NCBI RefSeq assembly: GCF_004297405.1 | Contig: NZ_SCVC01000004.1 | Coordinates: 124,001 to 188,000, forward strand | DNA from: Reyranella sp. | GTDB taxonomy: Bacteria > Pseudomonadota > Alphaproteobacteria > Reyranellales > Reyranellaceae | Reading direction: 5' to 3' | DNA: 64,000 nt | Shown here: piece after piece, positions 44,692 through 53,297 of the stretch | Layout of the letters: every line of letters begins with the position of its first letter | Numbering within the stretch: position 1 is the first letter of the stretch | Program-made: the position numbers and the translations under genes | Notes under the pieces: model-generated | Seen by the model: the letters and a program-made list of their open reading frames with translations, nothing else | What the model was told of the DNA's origin: nothing | Database searches by the model: none

Positions 44692-46503
44692 TCAACCCGC
44701 GCTCTTCAGCTCCTCGCGCAGCATTTCCAGCTCCAGCCACTCGTTTTCGGCTGCATCGAGCTCGGCCTGAGCGGTGCCGAGGCGGGCAGTCTTGGCGGCG
44801 AAGCTCTTGGGATCGCGCGTGTAGAGCGCAGGATCGGCCAAAGCCTCGTTGAGGGCTGTCATCTCGGCGTGCAGCGCGTCCATCTTCTTCGGCAGCTCGG
44901 CCAGCGCACGCTCGCGCTTGTAGCCAAGACGCTGTTTGGCAGGCGCCGCGTCACGTGGCGCGACGGCCGCCTTCTCCCGCCGGGCGGTCGGTGCAGGCGG
45001 CACCTCGCGCGGTCCACGCTGGATGAGATAGTCGCTGTAGCCGCCGGCATACTCGATGGCCGTGCCATCGCCTTCCAAGGCGATGGTCGACGTCACCAGC
45101 CGGTCGAGGAAATCGCGATCGTGGCTTACCAGCAGGACAGTGCCGTCATAGTCCGCCAGGGCCTCCTGCAGGAGGTCGAGCGTATCGGCATCGAGATCGT
45201 TGGTAGGCTCGTCGAGGACGATCAGGTTCGAGGGGGCGGCCAATGCCTTGGCGAGCAGCAGGCGGTTGCGCTCGCCGCCCGAGAGCGTGCGCACCGGCTG
45301 GCGCGCCTGCTCGTCACGAAACAGATACTCGCGCAGATAAGTCATCACGTGCCGCGGCTGACCGCGCACCAACACGTGGTCGTTACGGTCGGCCAGTATT
45401 TCCCAGGGCGTCTTGTCGGGATCGAGCGCGGTGCGGCGCTGATCGATCACCACCGGTATCAGATTGGCACCGAGCTTCACCGAGCCGGCATCAGGCTTAA
45501 GCTCGCCAATCAGCATGCGCAGGAGTGTCGTCTTGCCCGCGCCGTTCGGCCCAATCAGCCCGATGCGATCGCGGCGGAAGATGCGCGTGGAGAACTCACG
45601 CACGACGGTCTTGTCGCCCCAGCTCTTGGAGATGTTGCGAGCCGTGATGGCGAGCGCGCCCGACTGCTCGGCCGATCCTGTCTCGATGGTCGCACGCCCG
45701 ACCGGGCCGATCTGCTGACGCCGTTGCTTGCGCAGCTCGCCGAGCGCCCGCAGGCGGCCCTCGTTGCGCGTACGGCGGGCGCGGATGCTCTTGCCGGCCC
45801 ATTCCGTCTCGCGCTCGATCAGACGGTCGAGCTTGTGCCGCTCTGTCGCCTCGCGCTCCAGAATGTCGTTCGACCAGGCTTCGAACTCGGCATAGCCGCG
45901 GTCGAGGCGGCGGACGATGCCGCGGTCGAGCCACAGCACCGCGCGCGCCAGGTTGGTGAGGAAGCGCCGGTCATGGCTCACCAGCACATAGGCGCCCTTC
46001 CAGGCGGCCAACGTGGCTTCGAGCCATTCGATGGTCGGCAAGTCGAGATGGTTGGTCGGCTCGTCGAGCAGCAGCACATCGGGCTCGGCGACCAGAGCGC
46101 GTGCCAGTGCCGTCCGGCGGGCCTCACCGCCCGACAGTTCGGAGGGCGCCCGAGTCCCGTCGAGCTTGAGCTCGTCGAGCAGCGCTGCGACGCGATAGTC
46201 CGACGGCCCCAGCGAATCGGGCAGTGCCGAAGTAACGTAGTGCGCCACGGAGTCGTGGCCGGTGAAATCCGGCTCCTGCGGCAGGGTCGCGACCGTGGCG
46301 CCGGGTTGGGCGAAGCGCGTGCCCGAATCCGCAATCGGTTCGCCCGCCAGAATGCGCAGCAGAGTCGACTTGCCGGCGCCGTTGCGGCCGATCAGCGACA
46401 ACCGCTCACCGGGCGCGATCGAAAGCTCGACGCCGTCGAGGATCGTCTGGCTGCCCAGCCGGTAGCGGATGTCCTGGAGTGCGAGAAGGGGCGGTTCGGC
46501 CAT
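44692..46503 (-). CDS. ABC-F ATPase (Uup/EttA-like)
   Basis: A 603-residue soluble protein with two ATPase domains and no membrane domain. Walker A motifs are GRNGAGKSTLLRIL and GPNGAGKTTLLRML; signatures are LSGGEARRTALARAL and LSGGERNRLLLAKAL, each followed by LLDEPTNHLD or LDEPTNDLD. The linker between them and the C-terminal coiled coil (ALAELPKKMDALHAEMTAL) match the Uup group, which acts on ribosomes. The start at 46503 fits the family. It lies 50 bases upstream of prfC, both with translation roles. Confidence 0.94.
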   Translation of the reverse strand: MAEPPLLALQDIRYRLGSQTILDGVELSIAPGERLSLIGRNGAGKSTLLRILAGEPIADSGTRFAQPGATVATLPQEPDFTGHDSVAHYVTSALPDSLGPSDYRVAALLDELKLDGTRAPSELSGGEARRTALARALVAEPDVLLLDEPTNHLDLPTIEWLEATLAAWKGAYVLVSHDRRFLTNLARAVLWLDRGIVRRLDRGYAEFEAWSNDILEREATERHKLDRLIERETEWAGKSIRARRTRNEGRLRALGELRKQRRQQIGPVGRATIETGSAEQSGALAITARNISKSWGDKTVVREFSTRIFRRDRIGLIGPNGAGKTTLLRMLIGELKPDAGSVKLGANLIPVVIDQRRTALDPDKTPWEILADRNDHVLVRGQPRHVMTYLREYLFRDEQARQPVRTLSGGERNRLLLAKALAAPSNLIVLDEPTNDLDADTLDLLQEALADYDGTVLLVSHDRDFLDRLVTSTIALEGDGTAIEYAGGYSDYLIQRGPREVPPAPTARREKAAVAPRDAAPAKQRLGYKRERALAELPKKMDALHAEMTALNEALADPALYTRDPKSFAAKTARLGTAQAELDAAENEWLELEMLREELKSAG

Positions 46504-46569
46504 GAGGGTCGGTCTCTTGCCGGATGCCGACCGAGTGGGCAAGGGCAACCGGCAGCGGTAGGATCACGC

Positions 46570-47520
46570 ATGCTGCGGGTCGTGGGGGAACCAAGACGTA
46601 TCGACCGCGCCATCAAACGCCTGCAGGGCGCGTTGAAAGGCGTCCCTGCGCGCAGCGTGCGGCTCACCTGGCGTGGCGGAGAGCTACGCGCCACGATCCA
46701 CTGGGCCCGTGACGATTCCTTCTGGTGGGCCATTGAGTCGCGACGGGCGAATGACGGCAATGCGGCCCGGCACGCGCTGCTCCTTGGGCATGCACCCGAT
46801 CCGCCGACCAGGCGCGAAAGCATCACCTGCGAGATCAACCTGCCATGCGCCGGCGCCGACCGGAGGGTGGCGGGCATTGTCGTGGCGGACGACAGCGGCG
46901 CACTCTATCTCGCCCATTCCGGCCGTATGGGAGGCGCGCGGCCCGGCCAGCGCAAATCGGGTTTCCGCGACTTCCTGGACGATGGCGTGTGGCGGCAGGT
47001 CACCTGGCCGGACAGCAAGACCTCGGAGGCGTTGATCGTGGCGCCGCTCGCCAGCCCGCGACTGACCCGCCTGCTTGGCCAGTTCGTCGACTCGGTGCGC
47101 CGTTTCAAAGCCGGCGAGTCTTCCCGCGCTCACCTCAATCTTTGCGTCGAGCCGATGCAGGGCGATTCGACGATGACGGCCTGCGACCGCCGGCTGGTGG
47201 ACGCAGCGCTACACGAAGAACTGGCCAAACGCGGCCTGTTCGGTGGTGCGCACGATCTCTTCTCACTGAAGGGCGAGCGGCCGCAGCCGCTGTTCGCCCT
47301 CGTGACCGATGGTCGGGCTGACGAGCTGGCGCTCGCGGTGGGCTCGTTATCGCTTGCCTCGGCGCGCAGCGGGCCCGATATCAGGCCCATCCTGATCGCA
47401 CCGGCCGCGCTGGCCGACGGCGATGCGGCTCTCAACGCGCTCCCCTTCGCCTGTGTGCGCTTCCGCTGGCGCGGCGCGCGTGCTGTGTTCGATGGATTGG
47501 ACGACGCGCTGGAAGGATGA
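46570..47520 (+). CDS. Uncharacterised protein
   Basis: A 316-residue soluble protein that I do not recognise. It opens MLRVVGEPRRIDRAIKRLQG and has no obvious signal peptide or membrane segment. Its central part contains ITCEINLPC, VVADDSGALYLAHSGRMGG and FRDFLDDGVWRQVTWPD. The C-terminal part (about 250-310) is rich in Ala and small residues. ATG at 46570 diverges from the ABC-F gene by 66 bases. The gene precedes the DUF1491 gene by seven bases and may be co-transcribed with it. Frame and codon use look like those of its neighbours. Confidence 0.75.
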   Translation: MLRVVGEPRRIDRAIKRLQGALKGVPARSVRLTWRGGELRATIHWARDDSFWWAIESRRANDGNAARHALLLGHAPDPPTRRESITCEINLPCAGADRRVAGIVVADDSGALYLAHSGRMGGARPGQRKSGFRDFLDDGVWRQVTWPDSKTSEALIVAPLASPRLTRLLGQFVDSVRRFKAGESSRAHLNLCVEPMQGDSTMTACDRRLVDAALHEELAKRGLFGGAHDLFSLKGERPQPLFALVTDGRADELALAVGSLSLASARSGPDIRPILIAPAALADGDAALNALPFACVRFRWRGARAVFDGLDDALEG

Positions 47521-47527
47521 CGAGCCG

Positions 47528-47863
47528 ATGGTGATGGGCCTGACGACCGGACTTTGGGTCAGCGCACAGGTGCGCCTGTGCGATCGTGCGTTCATTCCCG
47601 CGGCCGTCGTGCGGCGCGGTGACCCCGATGCCGGCACGGTGCTCCTGAAGATCAATCGCTTCGAAGCCGGCGTGACGGTCTACACCCAGGCCAGCACCTT
47701 CGACGACGAACCGGCCTGGAGCCGTGGCACTGGACTAGCGCCGGTCTCCGAACCAGACGCCGACGCCTACATCGCGCGCCAAGTGGCCCGCGATCCCGAC
47801 CTCTGGGTCCTCGAAATCGAGGACCGCAAGGGTGAATACAAGATCGACGGAAAGGTCGTCTGA
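47528..47863 (+). CDS. DUF1491 family protein
   Basis: A 111-residue protein starting MVMGLTTGLWVSAQVRLC, the usual opening of DUF1491 proteins. FIPAAVVRRGDPDAGTVLLKIN follows, and the tail is DPDLWVLEIEDRKGE. This small family is largely restricted to alphaproteobacteria and has no known role. The ATG at 47528 lies seven bases after the upstream gene; an ATG at 47492 inside that gene would add an unsupported extension. It converges with nlpD. Confidence 0.88.
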   Translation: MVMGLTTGLWVSAQVRLCDRAFIPAAVVRRGDPDAGTVLLKINRFEAGVTVYTQASTFDDEPAWSRGTGLAPVSEPDADAYIARQVARDPDLWVLEIEDRKGEYKIDGKVV

Positions 47864-47869
47864 CGCCGC

Positions 47870-48748
47870 TTATTGTGCCGGCAGCACCGTCGTGGGATCG
47901 ATGGTCTTGCCGGAGCGGCGAACCTCGAAGTGCAGCTGAGGTTCGGCCGAACCACCGGAATTGCCGACCTTGGCGATCGCCTGGCCCTTCTTCACGGTGT
48001 CGCCCTTCTTGACCAGCAGCGCCTCGTTGTTGCCGTAGGCGGTGATGTAGCCGCCGGAATGCTCGACCAGCAGCAGATTGCCCATCTTGGCGACCTCGTT
48101 GCCGGCATAGATGACCTTGCCGCTATCGGCGGCCTTCACCGTCGTGCCCTTGGCGGCGGCGATGTCGATTCCGTCGTTCCTCTGGCCACCCGACGTGCCG
48201 TAGCTCGAGACGACCTTGCCGTTGACCGGCCAAGCCATCCGCTGCGGCGGGGTAGCCGGCACGGTGACGGAATGTGCCGCCGGCGCGAGCGGCGTCGGCT
48301 CGCCGGCGGGCGCTGCGGAGCGTGGTGCTTCGCTCCCGCCGGGCGCCGCCAAAGCCTCTCGCTTGACGGGTCCAGGCGCGCTGGGATTGGCCGCGGCGGT
48401 CTGGGTGGTGGCCGCAGTCCCGACATTGTCGGCCACGAAGCGAGCACCCGGCATCTGCAGGGTCTGGCCCGCCTTCAGCGTGTAGGGCTGCTTGAGATTG
48501 TTGCGGTCGATGATTGTCTGGCTCGACACGCCATAGCGCTGCGACAGGCTCTCGACCGTGTCCTTGTCCTTCACGACATAGACCGGGACGGCATTGGGAC
48601 CGGCCGCTGAGCCGGGATACTCCATGGTGCCCTCACGGGCGCCCATGACGGTATTGCAAGCGCCGAGCGCGACAGACAGCACCGCCATTGTACCCAGCGT
48701 GCGCAGCCAGCCCGCCCATCGCGAGGGGAAGCGAGGGGCTCTTTTCAT
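47870..48748 (-). CDS. nlpD: NlpD-like lipoprotein: LysM plus degenerate M23 domain
   Basis: A 292-residue lipoprotein with lipobox LGAC (about Cys 30). A LysM domain (about 50-95: VPVYVVKDKDTVESLSQRYG) precedes a Pro/Ala-rich linker and an M23 (LytM) domain (from about 170: MAWPVNGKVVSSYGTSGGQ). The zinc-ligand His of active M23 enzymes is replaced in RNDGIDIAA, and the HxH motif is QLH (EPQLHFEV). This loss is typical of NlpD/EnvC, which activate periplasmic amidases rather than cutting peptidoglycan. It closes the minus-strand cluster begun at dgt. Confidence 0.92.
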   Translation of the reverse strand: MKRAPRFPSRWAGWLRTLGTMAVLSVALGACNTVMGAREGTMEYPGSAAGPNAVPVYVVKDKDTVESLSQRYGVSSQTIIDRNNLKQPYTLKAGQTLQMPGARFVADNVGTAATTQTAAANPSAPGPVKREALAAPGGSEAPRSAAPAGEPTPLAPAAHSVTVPATPPQRMAWPVNGKVVSSYGTSGGQRNDGIDIAAAKGTTVKAADSGKVIYAGNEVAKMGNLLLVEHSGGYITAYGNNEALLVKKGDTVKKGQAIAKVGNSGGSAEPQLHFEVRRSGKTIDPTTVLPAQ

Positions 48749-48810
48749 GAATCCAGTTTACTGCATCACGATTCCGGCGGGAATCGGGCCAATGACGATT
48801 TTCGGCCGCT

Positions 48811-49458
48811 TTATCCCTGCCCCAGCACCGGCAACGGACCGGTGACGAGCGGCACGAAACGCACCGGCATCAGCGTGTCGCGTTTCAAGCCGCTCTCGCT
48901 CTTGACGATGCGCTCGACGACCTGTGCGGTCGGATCGCGGCCCACCGGCACGATCAGAATGCCCCCCACGGCGAGCTGGTCGATCAGCGCTTGCGGCCGT
49001 TCCTCGGCAGCTGCCGTAACGATGATGCGGTCAAATGGCGCCTGGCCGGGCCAACCCTTGCTGCCGTCGTTGATGTCGACCACGACATTGTAGATGCCGA
49101 GATTGAGCAGCAGCCGCTCGGCTTCCTTCGAGAGCGGCTTGAAGCGCTCGATCGAGTAAACCCGCCGCGCCAGCTTGGCGAGCACGGCAGCCTGGTAGCC
49201 CGAGCCGGTCCCGATCTCGAGCACCTTCATGCGCGGGCCCACGCGCAACGCCTCGGTCATGGCGGCCACGACCAGCGGCTGGCTGATGGTCTGGCCGAAG
49301 GCAATGGGCAGCGCCGTGTTCTCCCAGGCGCGCTCGGCGAAGGTCGGCGATACGAAACGCTCGCGATCGACCGAGGCGATCGCCGTCAGCACGTTCTCGT
49401 CCGCGATGCCCGAGTTGCGCAGTTCGGCAATCAGGCGCTGCATGGCCGGGACGTTCAC
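48811..49458 (-). CDS. pcm: Protein-L-isoaspartate O-methyltransferase
   Basis: Pcm repairs isoaspartyl residues in aged proteins using SAM. The 215-residue protein has RERFVSPTFAERAWENTALPI, GQTISQPLVVAAMTEAL, VLEIGTGSGYQAAVLA (SAM motif I), VYSIERFKPL and DRIIVTAAAEE as family blocks. The frame begins with GTG at 49458; an ATG at 49443 is an alternative. surE is 15 bases upstream, the common surE-pcm order. Confidence 0.95.
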   Translation of the reverse strand: MNVPAMQRLIAELRNSGIADENVLTAIASVDRERFVSPTFAERAWENTALPIAFGQTISQPLVVAAMTEALRVGPRMKVLEIGTGSGYQAAVLAKLARRVYSIERFKPLSKEAERLLLNLGIYNVVVDINDGSKGWPGQAPFDRIIVTAAAEERPQALIDQLAVGGILIVPVGRDPTAQVVERIVKSESGLKRDTLMPVRFVPLVTGPLPVLGQG

Positions 49459-49473
49459 GGCGCCCGCCTCGCC

Positions 49474-50271
49474 CTACTCTGCCTTCGCGGGGGCCGGCTC
49501 GAACTCGGCGACGAGCTTACGGCGCATCGCCTCGTGGGTGAGGTCGAGGTAGAGCGGCGTCACGGAGACGTAACCGGCGCGAACGGCGGCGATGTCGCTC
49601 GCCTCGTCGATCTCGCGCTCCTGTGGCGTGTAGCCGATCCAGTAGTAGGACCCGCCGCGCGGATCGTGGCGCTCGATGATGTAGCCGCCGAAGCCGCGAT
49701 TGCCCTGGTGCGTTGCCCGGATGCCCTTCACCGATCCTGCGACGACGTCGGGGAAGTTGATATTGACCAGCACGTTGCGTGGCCAGTCCATGGCGAGGAC
49801 GCGGCGCGCCACGGCGGCGCCATGGGCGGTGGCGGTGCCCCACTTCACGGGATGGTCGTGCGTATAGGCCTGGCTGAAGGCAATCGACGGCAGGCCGAGC
49901 AGGCACCCTTCCATCGCAGCCGCGATCGTGCCGGAATAGGTCACGTCGTCGGCAATGTTGGTGCCACGATTGACGCCGGACAGGACGATGTCGGGCTTGC
50001 GATCCTTCAGCAGATGCTTGACCGCAAACAAGACGCAGTCGGTCGGCGTACCCTCGATCGCGTACTTGCCGTCGCTTACTTCGCGCGACCGGATCGGCCG
50101 CGACAAGGACAGCGAATGGCCGGCGCCGCTCTGATTGACCTCGGGCGCCACCACCCAGACATCGCTGGAAAGCTGCTCGGCGATCTCGATCAGGGCCTGT
50201 AGGCCGGGCGCGTGGATACCGTCGTCGTTGGTGACGAGGATACGCGCCTTGGCGAGATTGACCGCGTTCAC
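49474..50271 (-). CDS. surE: 5'-nucleotidase / survival protein SurE
   Basis: SurE dephosphorylates nucleoside monophosphates and short polyphosphates. The 265-residue protein begins with GTG and has [14 protein letters not shown] (metal Asp-Asp), [15 protein letters not shown], and [23 protein letters not shown] with the remaining metal Asn. The GTG overlaps the serS TGA (GTGA), so the two genes are coupled. pcm follows in the usual stationary-phase survival pair. Confidence 0.96.
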   Translation of the reverse strand: MNAVNLAKARILVTNDDGIHAPGLQALIEIAEQLSSDVWVVAPEVNQSGAGHSLSLSRPIRSREVSDGKYAIEGTPTDCVLFAVKHLLKDRKPDIVLSGVNRGTNIADDVTYSGTIAAAMEGCLLGLPSIAFSQAYTHDHPVKWGTATAHGAAVARRVLAMDWPRNVLVNINFPDVVAGSVKGIRATHQGNRGFGGYIIERHDPRGGSYYWIGYTPQEREIDEASDIAAVRAGYVSVTPLYLDLTHEAMRRKLVAEFEPAPAKAE

Positions 50272-51554
50272 TTCTTGGCCACGCCGGCGGCGATCGTCTC
50301 GACGCCGCGCATGTAGGGGCGCAGTGCGTCGGGGATCGTCACCGAGCCGTCCTCGTTCTGATAGTTCTCCAGCACGGCGATCAAGGTGCGGCCGACCGCA
50401 AGGCCCGAGCCGTTCAGAGTGTGCAGGAACCGCGTGCCCTTGCCTTCCTTGGGGCGGTAGCGGGCGTTCATGCGGCGCGCCTGGAAGTCACCGCAGTTCG
50501 AGCAGCTCGAAATCTCGCGATAGGCGTTCTGACCCGGCAACCAGACTTCGAGGTCGTAGGTCTTGCGCGCCGAAAAGCCCATGTCGCCGCTGCAGAGCGT
50601 CATCGTGCGATAGGCAAGGCCTAGCCGCTTCAGCACTTCCTCGGCCGATGCGGTCATGCGTTCGTGCTCGGCTTCGGAGTGCTCAGGCGTAGTGACGCTG
50701 ACGAGCTCGACCTTGGGAAATTGATGCTGGCGGATCATGCCGCGCGTGTCCTTGCCGGCAGCGCCCGCCTCGGAGCGGAAGCAGGGCGTGAACGCGGTAA
50801 AGCGCAGCGGCAGGTCCTTCTCGTCCAGCACCATGTCGTTCACCAAGTTGGTGAGCGAGACCTCGGCCGTGGGGATCAGCCAGAAGCCGTTGTCGGTGCG
50901 GAACATGTCCTCCGCGAATTTCGGAAGCTGGCCGACGCCATAGACCGCGGCATCCTTCACCAGCATCGGCGGATCGATCTCGGTGTAGCCATTCACTTCG
51001 GTGTGCAGGTCGAGCATGAACTGCGCGATCGCCCGCTCGAGCCGCGCCAGCCGGTTCTTCAAAAAGACGAAGCGCGAACCGGAAATCTTGGCGGCCTGTG
51101 CGAAATCCATCTCGCCCAGCGCCTCGCCCAGCGCCACATGGTCCTTGGGCTGGAAGCTGAAATTGCGCTGGTTGCCATGACGGCGAACCTCGACATTGCC
51201 GTGCTCGTCGTTGCCCGTCGGCACCTCGTCGGCCGGTATATTGGGCAGGATCTCGAGATGGCGCTTCAATTCCTCGTCGAGATGCTGCGCCTCGGCCTCG
51301 CCTTTCTTCAGCCCCTCTTCCAGGCTGGCAACTTCGGCCATGAGGGTGTCGGCGGGCTCGCCCTTGCGCTTGGCGATGCCGATCTGCTGGCTGAGCGCCT
51401 TGCGCTTGGCCTGCACAGCCTCGCTCTCCGAAATGGCGGCGCGACGACGCTTGTCGATCTCCAGGATACCGGCCGAAGCCGGCACGAGACCACGGCGCTG
51501 CAGGCCCTTGTCGAAGGCGTCGGGATTCTCGCGGACGAAACGTATGTCGTGCAT
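50268..51554 (-). CDS. serS: Seryl-tRNA synthetase
   Basis: A 428-residue class II synthetase. An N-terminal antiparallel coiled coil (about 30-105) binds tRNA-Ser. Motif 2 includes [19 protein letters not shown] and the serine site follows at [12 protein letters not shown]. Motif 3 is [18 protein letters not shown]. It starts two bases after the tatC stop and its stop overlaps surE, so it lies in one transcript with tatC, surE and pcm. Confidence 0.97.
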   Translation of the reverse strand: MHDIRFVRENPDAFDKGLQRRGLVPASAGILEIDKRRRAAISESEAVQAKRKALSQQIGIAKRKGEPADTLMAEVASLEEGLKKGEAEAQHLDEELKRHLEILPNIPADEVPTGNDEHGNVEVRRHGNQRNFSFQPKDHVALGEALGEMDFAQAAKISGSRFVFLKNRLARLERAIAQFMLDLHTEVNGYTEIDPPMLVKDAAVYGVGQLPKFAEDMFRTDNGFWLIPTAEVSLTNLVNDMVLDEKDLPLRFTAFTPCFRSEAGAAGKDTRGMIRQHQFPKVELVSVTTPEHSEAEHERMTASAEEVLKRLGLAYRTMTLCSGDMGFSARKTYDLEVWLPGQNAYREISSCSNCGDFQARRMNARYRPKEGKGTRFLHTLNGSGLAVGRTLIAVLENYQNEDGSVTIPDALRPYMRGVETIAAGVAKK

Positions 51555-51556
51555 GA

Positions 51557-52357
51557 CTAGGAGCTGGCCGCCTCGTCGGCTTTCTTCTTCTCGGCTTCCT
51601 CGGCTGCCTTTTCCTCTCTCGCGCGCTTCCGCTCGATCCAGCCGCCGATCAGGATGCTGATCTCGTAGAAGGCCATCAAGGGAATGGCGAGCGCGATCTG
51701 GCTCACCACATCGGGCGGAGCCAGGACGGCCGCGATGACGAAGGCGATGACGATGGCGTAGCGGCGCTTGGACTTGAGCCCTTCGCTGGTGGCGATCCCG
51801 ACCTGGATCAGCAGGGTCAGGAGAACCGGCACCTCGAAGGCAAAGCCGAAGGCGAAGACGAGTTGCAGGATGCGCTCTAGATAGTCGGACGATCTCAGCG
51901 TCTTCTCGATGTCCGGCGGTGCGTACTGCGTGAGCATGAAATTGATCACGTAGGGCAGCACGACATAGTACATGAGCGCGCAGCCGGCATAGAACATGAA
52001 CGGCGTGGCGACCAGGAAGGGCACGAAGGCGCGCTTCTCGTGCCGATAGAGGCCAGGCGCCACGAACAGCCAGATTTGAACCGCGATCAGCGGGAAGCCG
52101 ACGATCAGCGCAACGAACGCCGACAGCTTCACGGTGACGAAGAAGAACTCGAAGATGTCGAGGACGACAACCTTGTAGCCGTCGGCAATCGCCGGCTGCA
52201 TCAGGAACGAAAAGATCGGCTTGGCGAAGTAGAACGTGACGAAGAAGACGGCGAAGAAGCAGACAAGGGCATAGATCAGGCGTTTGCGCAGCTCGACCAG
52301 ATGATCGAGCAGCGGCATCGGCTTGTCGTCTTCAGGTCCGTCGTATGCCTGGGTCAC
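51557..52357 (-). CDS. tatC: Sec-independent protein translocase subunit TatC
   Basis: TatC is the substrate receptor of the twin-arginine translocase. The 266-residue protein has six predicted membrane helices and the family opening [20 protein letters not shown] with its conserved Glu. It has [19 protein letters not shown] and [17 protein letters not shown] charged, Lys/Glu/Ala-rich tail follows the last helix. It starts 70 bases after tatB, a gap containing a repeated TTTGGCACTC motif, and is followed by serS. Confidence 0.97.
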   Translation of the reverse strand: MTQAYDGPEDDKPMPLLDHLVELRKRLIYALVCFFAVFFVTFYFAKPIFSFLMQPAIADGYKVVVLDIFEFFFVTVKLSAFVALIVGFPLIAVQIWLFVAPGLYRHEKRAFVPFLVATPFMFYAGCALMYYVVLPYVINFMLTQYAPPDIEKTLRSSDYLERILQLVFAFGFAFEVPVLLTLLIQVGIATSEGLKSKRRYAIVIAFVIAAVLAPPDVVSQIALAIPLMAFYEISILIGGWIERKRAREEKAAEEAEKKKADEAASS

Positions 52358-52395
52358 GGTACGCTTCGCAGCATGGGAGCCGCGTTATGCCGTCC

Positions 52396-52429
52396 TTTGG
52401 CACTCGATTCAAAGCGCTATTTGGCACTC
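52396..52429 (-). repeat. Two direct copies of TTTGGCACTC in the tatB-tatC spacer
   Basis: TTTGGCACTC occurs at 52396-52405 and 52420-52429, 24 bases apart; the second copy overlaps the tatB stop codon. The core GGCACTC recurs in a hairpin upstream of tatA. They could be regulator sites or simple chance repeats. Confidence 0.4.
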
Positions 52430-52865
52430 AGCCGACCGCAGCGGCCTTCGCCGGCTTCTCTTCGACTGCAGGTACGGGCGCAAGTACGGGCGGCGCAGCA
52501 GGCTCAGCCGCGATTTGAGGCGCGGATTCGGGCTCGGCCAGGGGATTGTCGATCTGGGCCTTCACCTCGGCGATCGCCTTTTCACCTTCGGCGACACCTT
52601 CTTGAATGAGGCTCTTGATCTCCTTGGTGGGATCAAGCGACTGCAAATCGAGGCCGGGCGCCGACTCGAGCTGCTTCTTCACCTCGTCGAGCTCCGACTG
52701 GCGGACCATCTCATCGACGTGCCCACGGAATTCCGACGCCATGCCGCGCATCTTGGCCATCCACTGGCCCCAGCTGCGCAACAGCTTCGGAAGCTCCTTG
52801 GGGCCGATGACGACAAGCGCCACAACGGCAATGACCAAGAGCTCAGGACTGTCGATACCGAACAT
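52428..52865 (-). CDS. tatB: Sec-independent protein translocase subunit TatB
   Basis: TatB forms the receptor complex with TatC. The 145-residue protein has one N-terminal membrane helix (MFGIDSPELLVIAVVALVVIG) followed by the PKELPKLLR hinge and an amphipathic helix (WGQWMAKMRGMASEFRGHVDEM). The remainder is an Ala/Pro-rich, probably disordered tail. The helix with Glu at position 8 distinguishes TatB from TatA. It lies 53 bases after tatA on the same strand. Confidence 0.95.
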   Translation of the reverse strand: MFGIDSPELLVIAVVALVVIGPKELPKLLRSWGQWMAKMRGMASEFRGHVDEMVRQSELDEVKKQLESAPGLDLQSLDPTKEIKSLIQEGVAEGEKAIAEVKAQIDNPLAEPESAPQIAAEPAAPPVLAPVPAVEEKPAKAAAVG

Positions 52866-52918
52866 CGGCGTTCAGACCCTGCCGCAGCAACGCGCCGCGG
52901 CCCACTCCGGACGTGCTC

Positions 52919-53176
52919 TCAGACCTTCGCATCCTGGTGGACCTGGCCACCCGGCGGCGTAGTGGTGGCCTGAGCCGAGATCGGCTTGGCCGCGTCGCCT
53001 GGCTGCTGATTGGCTTGCGCCGGCGGCGTCTCTTCCTGCGCACCGACGCCCTTCTTGAAGGCCGACAGGCCCTTTCCGAAGTCGCCCATGAGCTGCGAGA
53101 TCTTGCCGCGACCGCCGAACAGCAGCAGCACGACGGCCAGCACGATTAGCCAGTGCCATATGCTGAAGCTACCCAT
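52919..53176 (-). CDS. tatA: Sec-independent protein translocase subunit TatA
   Basis: TatA forms the pore-like assemblies of the twin-arginine translocase. The 85-residue protein has an N-terminal helix ([21 protein letters not shown]), the FGGRGK hinge, and an amphipathic helix [19 protein letters not shown] polar tail follows. A GGGAG ribosome site precedes the ATG. It is the first tat gene of the tatABC set. The Bug receptor at 63173 has a Tat-like signal, a possible substrate. Confidence 0.95.
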   Translation of the reverse strand: MGSFSIWHWLIVLAVVLLLFGGRGKISQLMGDFGKGLSAFKKGVGAQEETPPAQANQQPGDAAKPISAQATTTPPGGQVHQDAKV

Positions 53177-53221
53177 GTGAAAATGCTCCCAAGAATTTCT
53201 ACGATCGGCGTGTCGTGTTCA

Positions 53222-53243
53222 CGAGTGCCGATTATGGCACTCG
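53222..53243. promoter_or_regulatory. Hairpin upstream of tatA
   Basis: CGAGTGCC (53222-53229) pairs with GGCACTCG (53236-53243) across GATTAT. It lies about 46 bases upstream of the tatA ATG, in the spacer after scpB. Its core matches the repeats in the tatB-tatC spacer. No T-run follows on either strand, so an operator is as likely as a terminator. Confidence 0.4.
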
Positions 53244-53281
53244 CGTCGAAGTCCCGGCAACCGGTCGAATAAGGTTCTATT

Positions 53282-53297
53282 GGGGCGTTAGCGCCCC
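53282..53297 (-). terminator. GC hairpin at the scpB stop codon
   Basis: GGGGCG (53282-53287) pairs with CGCCCC (53292-53297); the loop contains the scpB TAA. On the minus strand it is followed by AATAGAACC, not a clear T-run, so termination is uncertain. Confidence 0.35.

Noticed and set aside
44642..44740. Longer prfC starting at an upstream ATG
   Set aside because: It would overlap the ABC-F gene and adds a Gly/Pro/Arg-rich tail not expected in RF3; GTG at 44641 fits better.
44869..46569. A plus-strand upstream extension of the 46570 gene, opposite the ABC-F gene
   Set aside because: It is antisense to a well-supported ABC-F gene; a sensible start with a normal protein exists at 46570.
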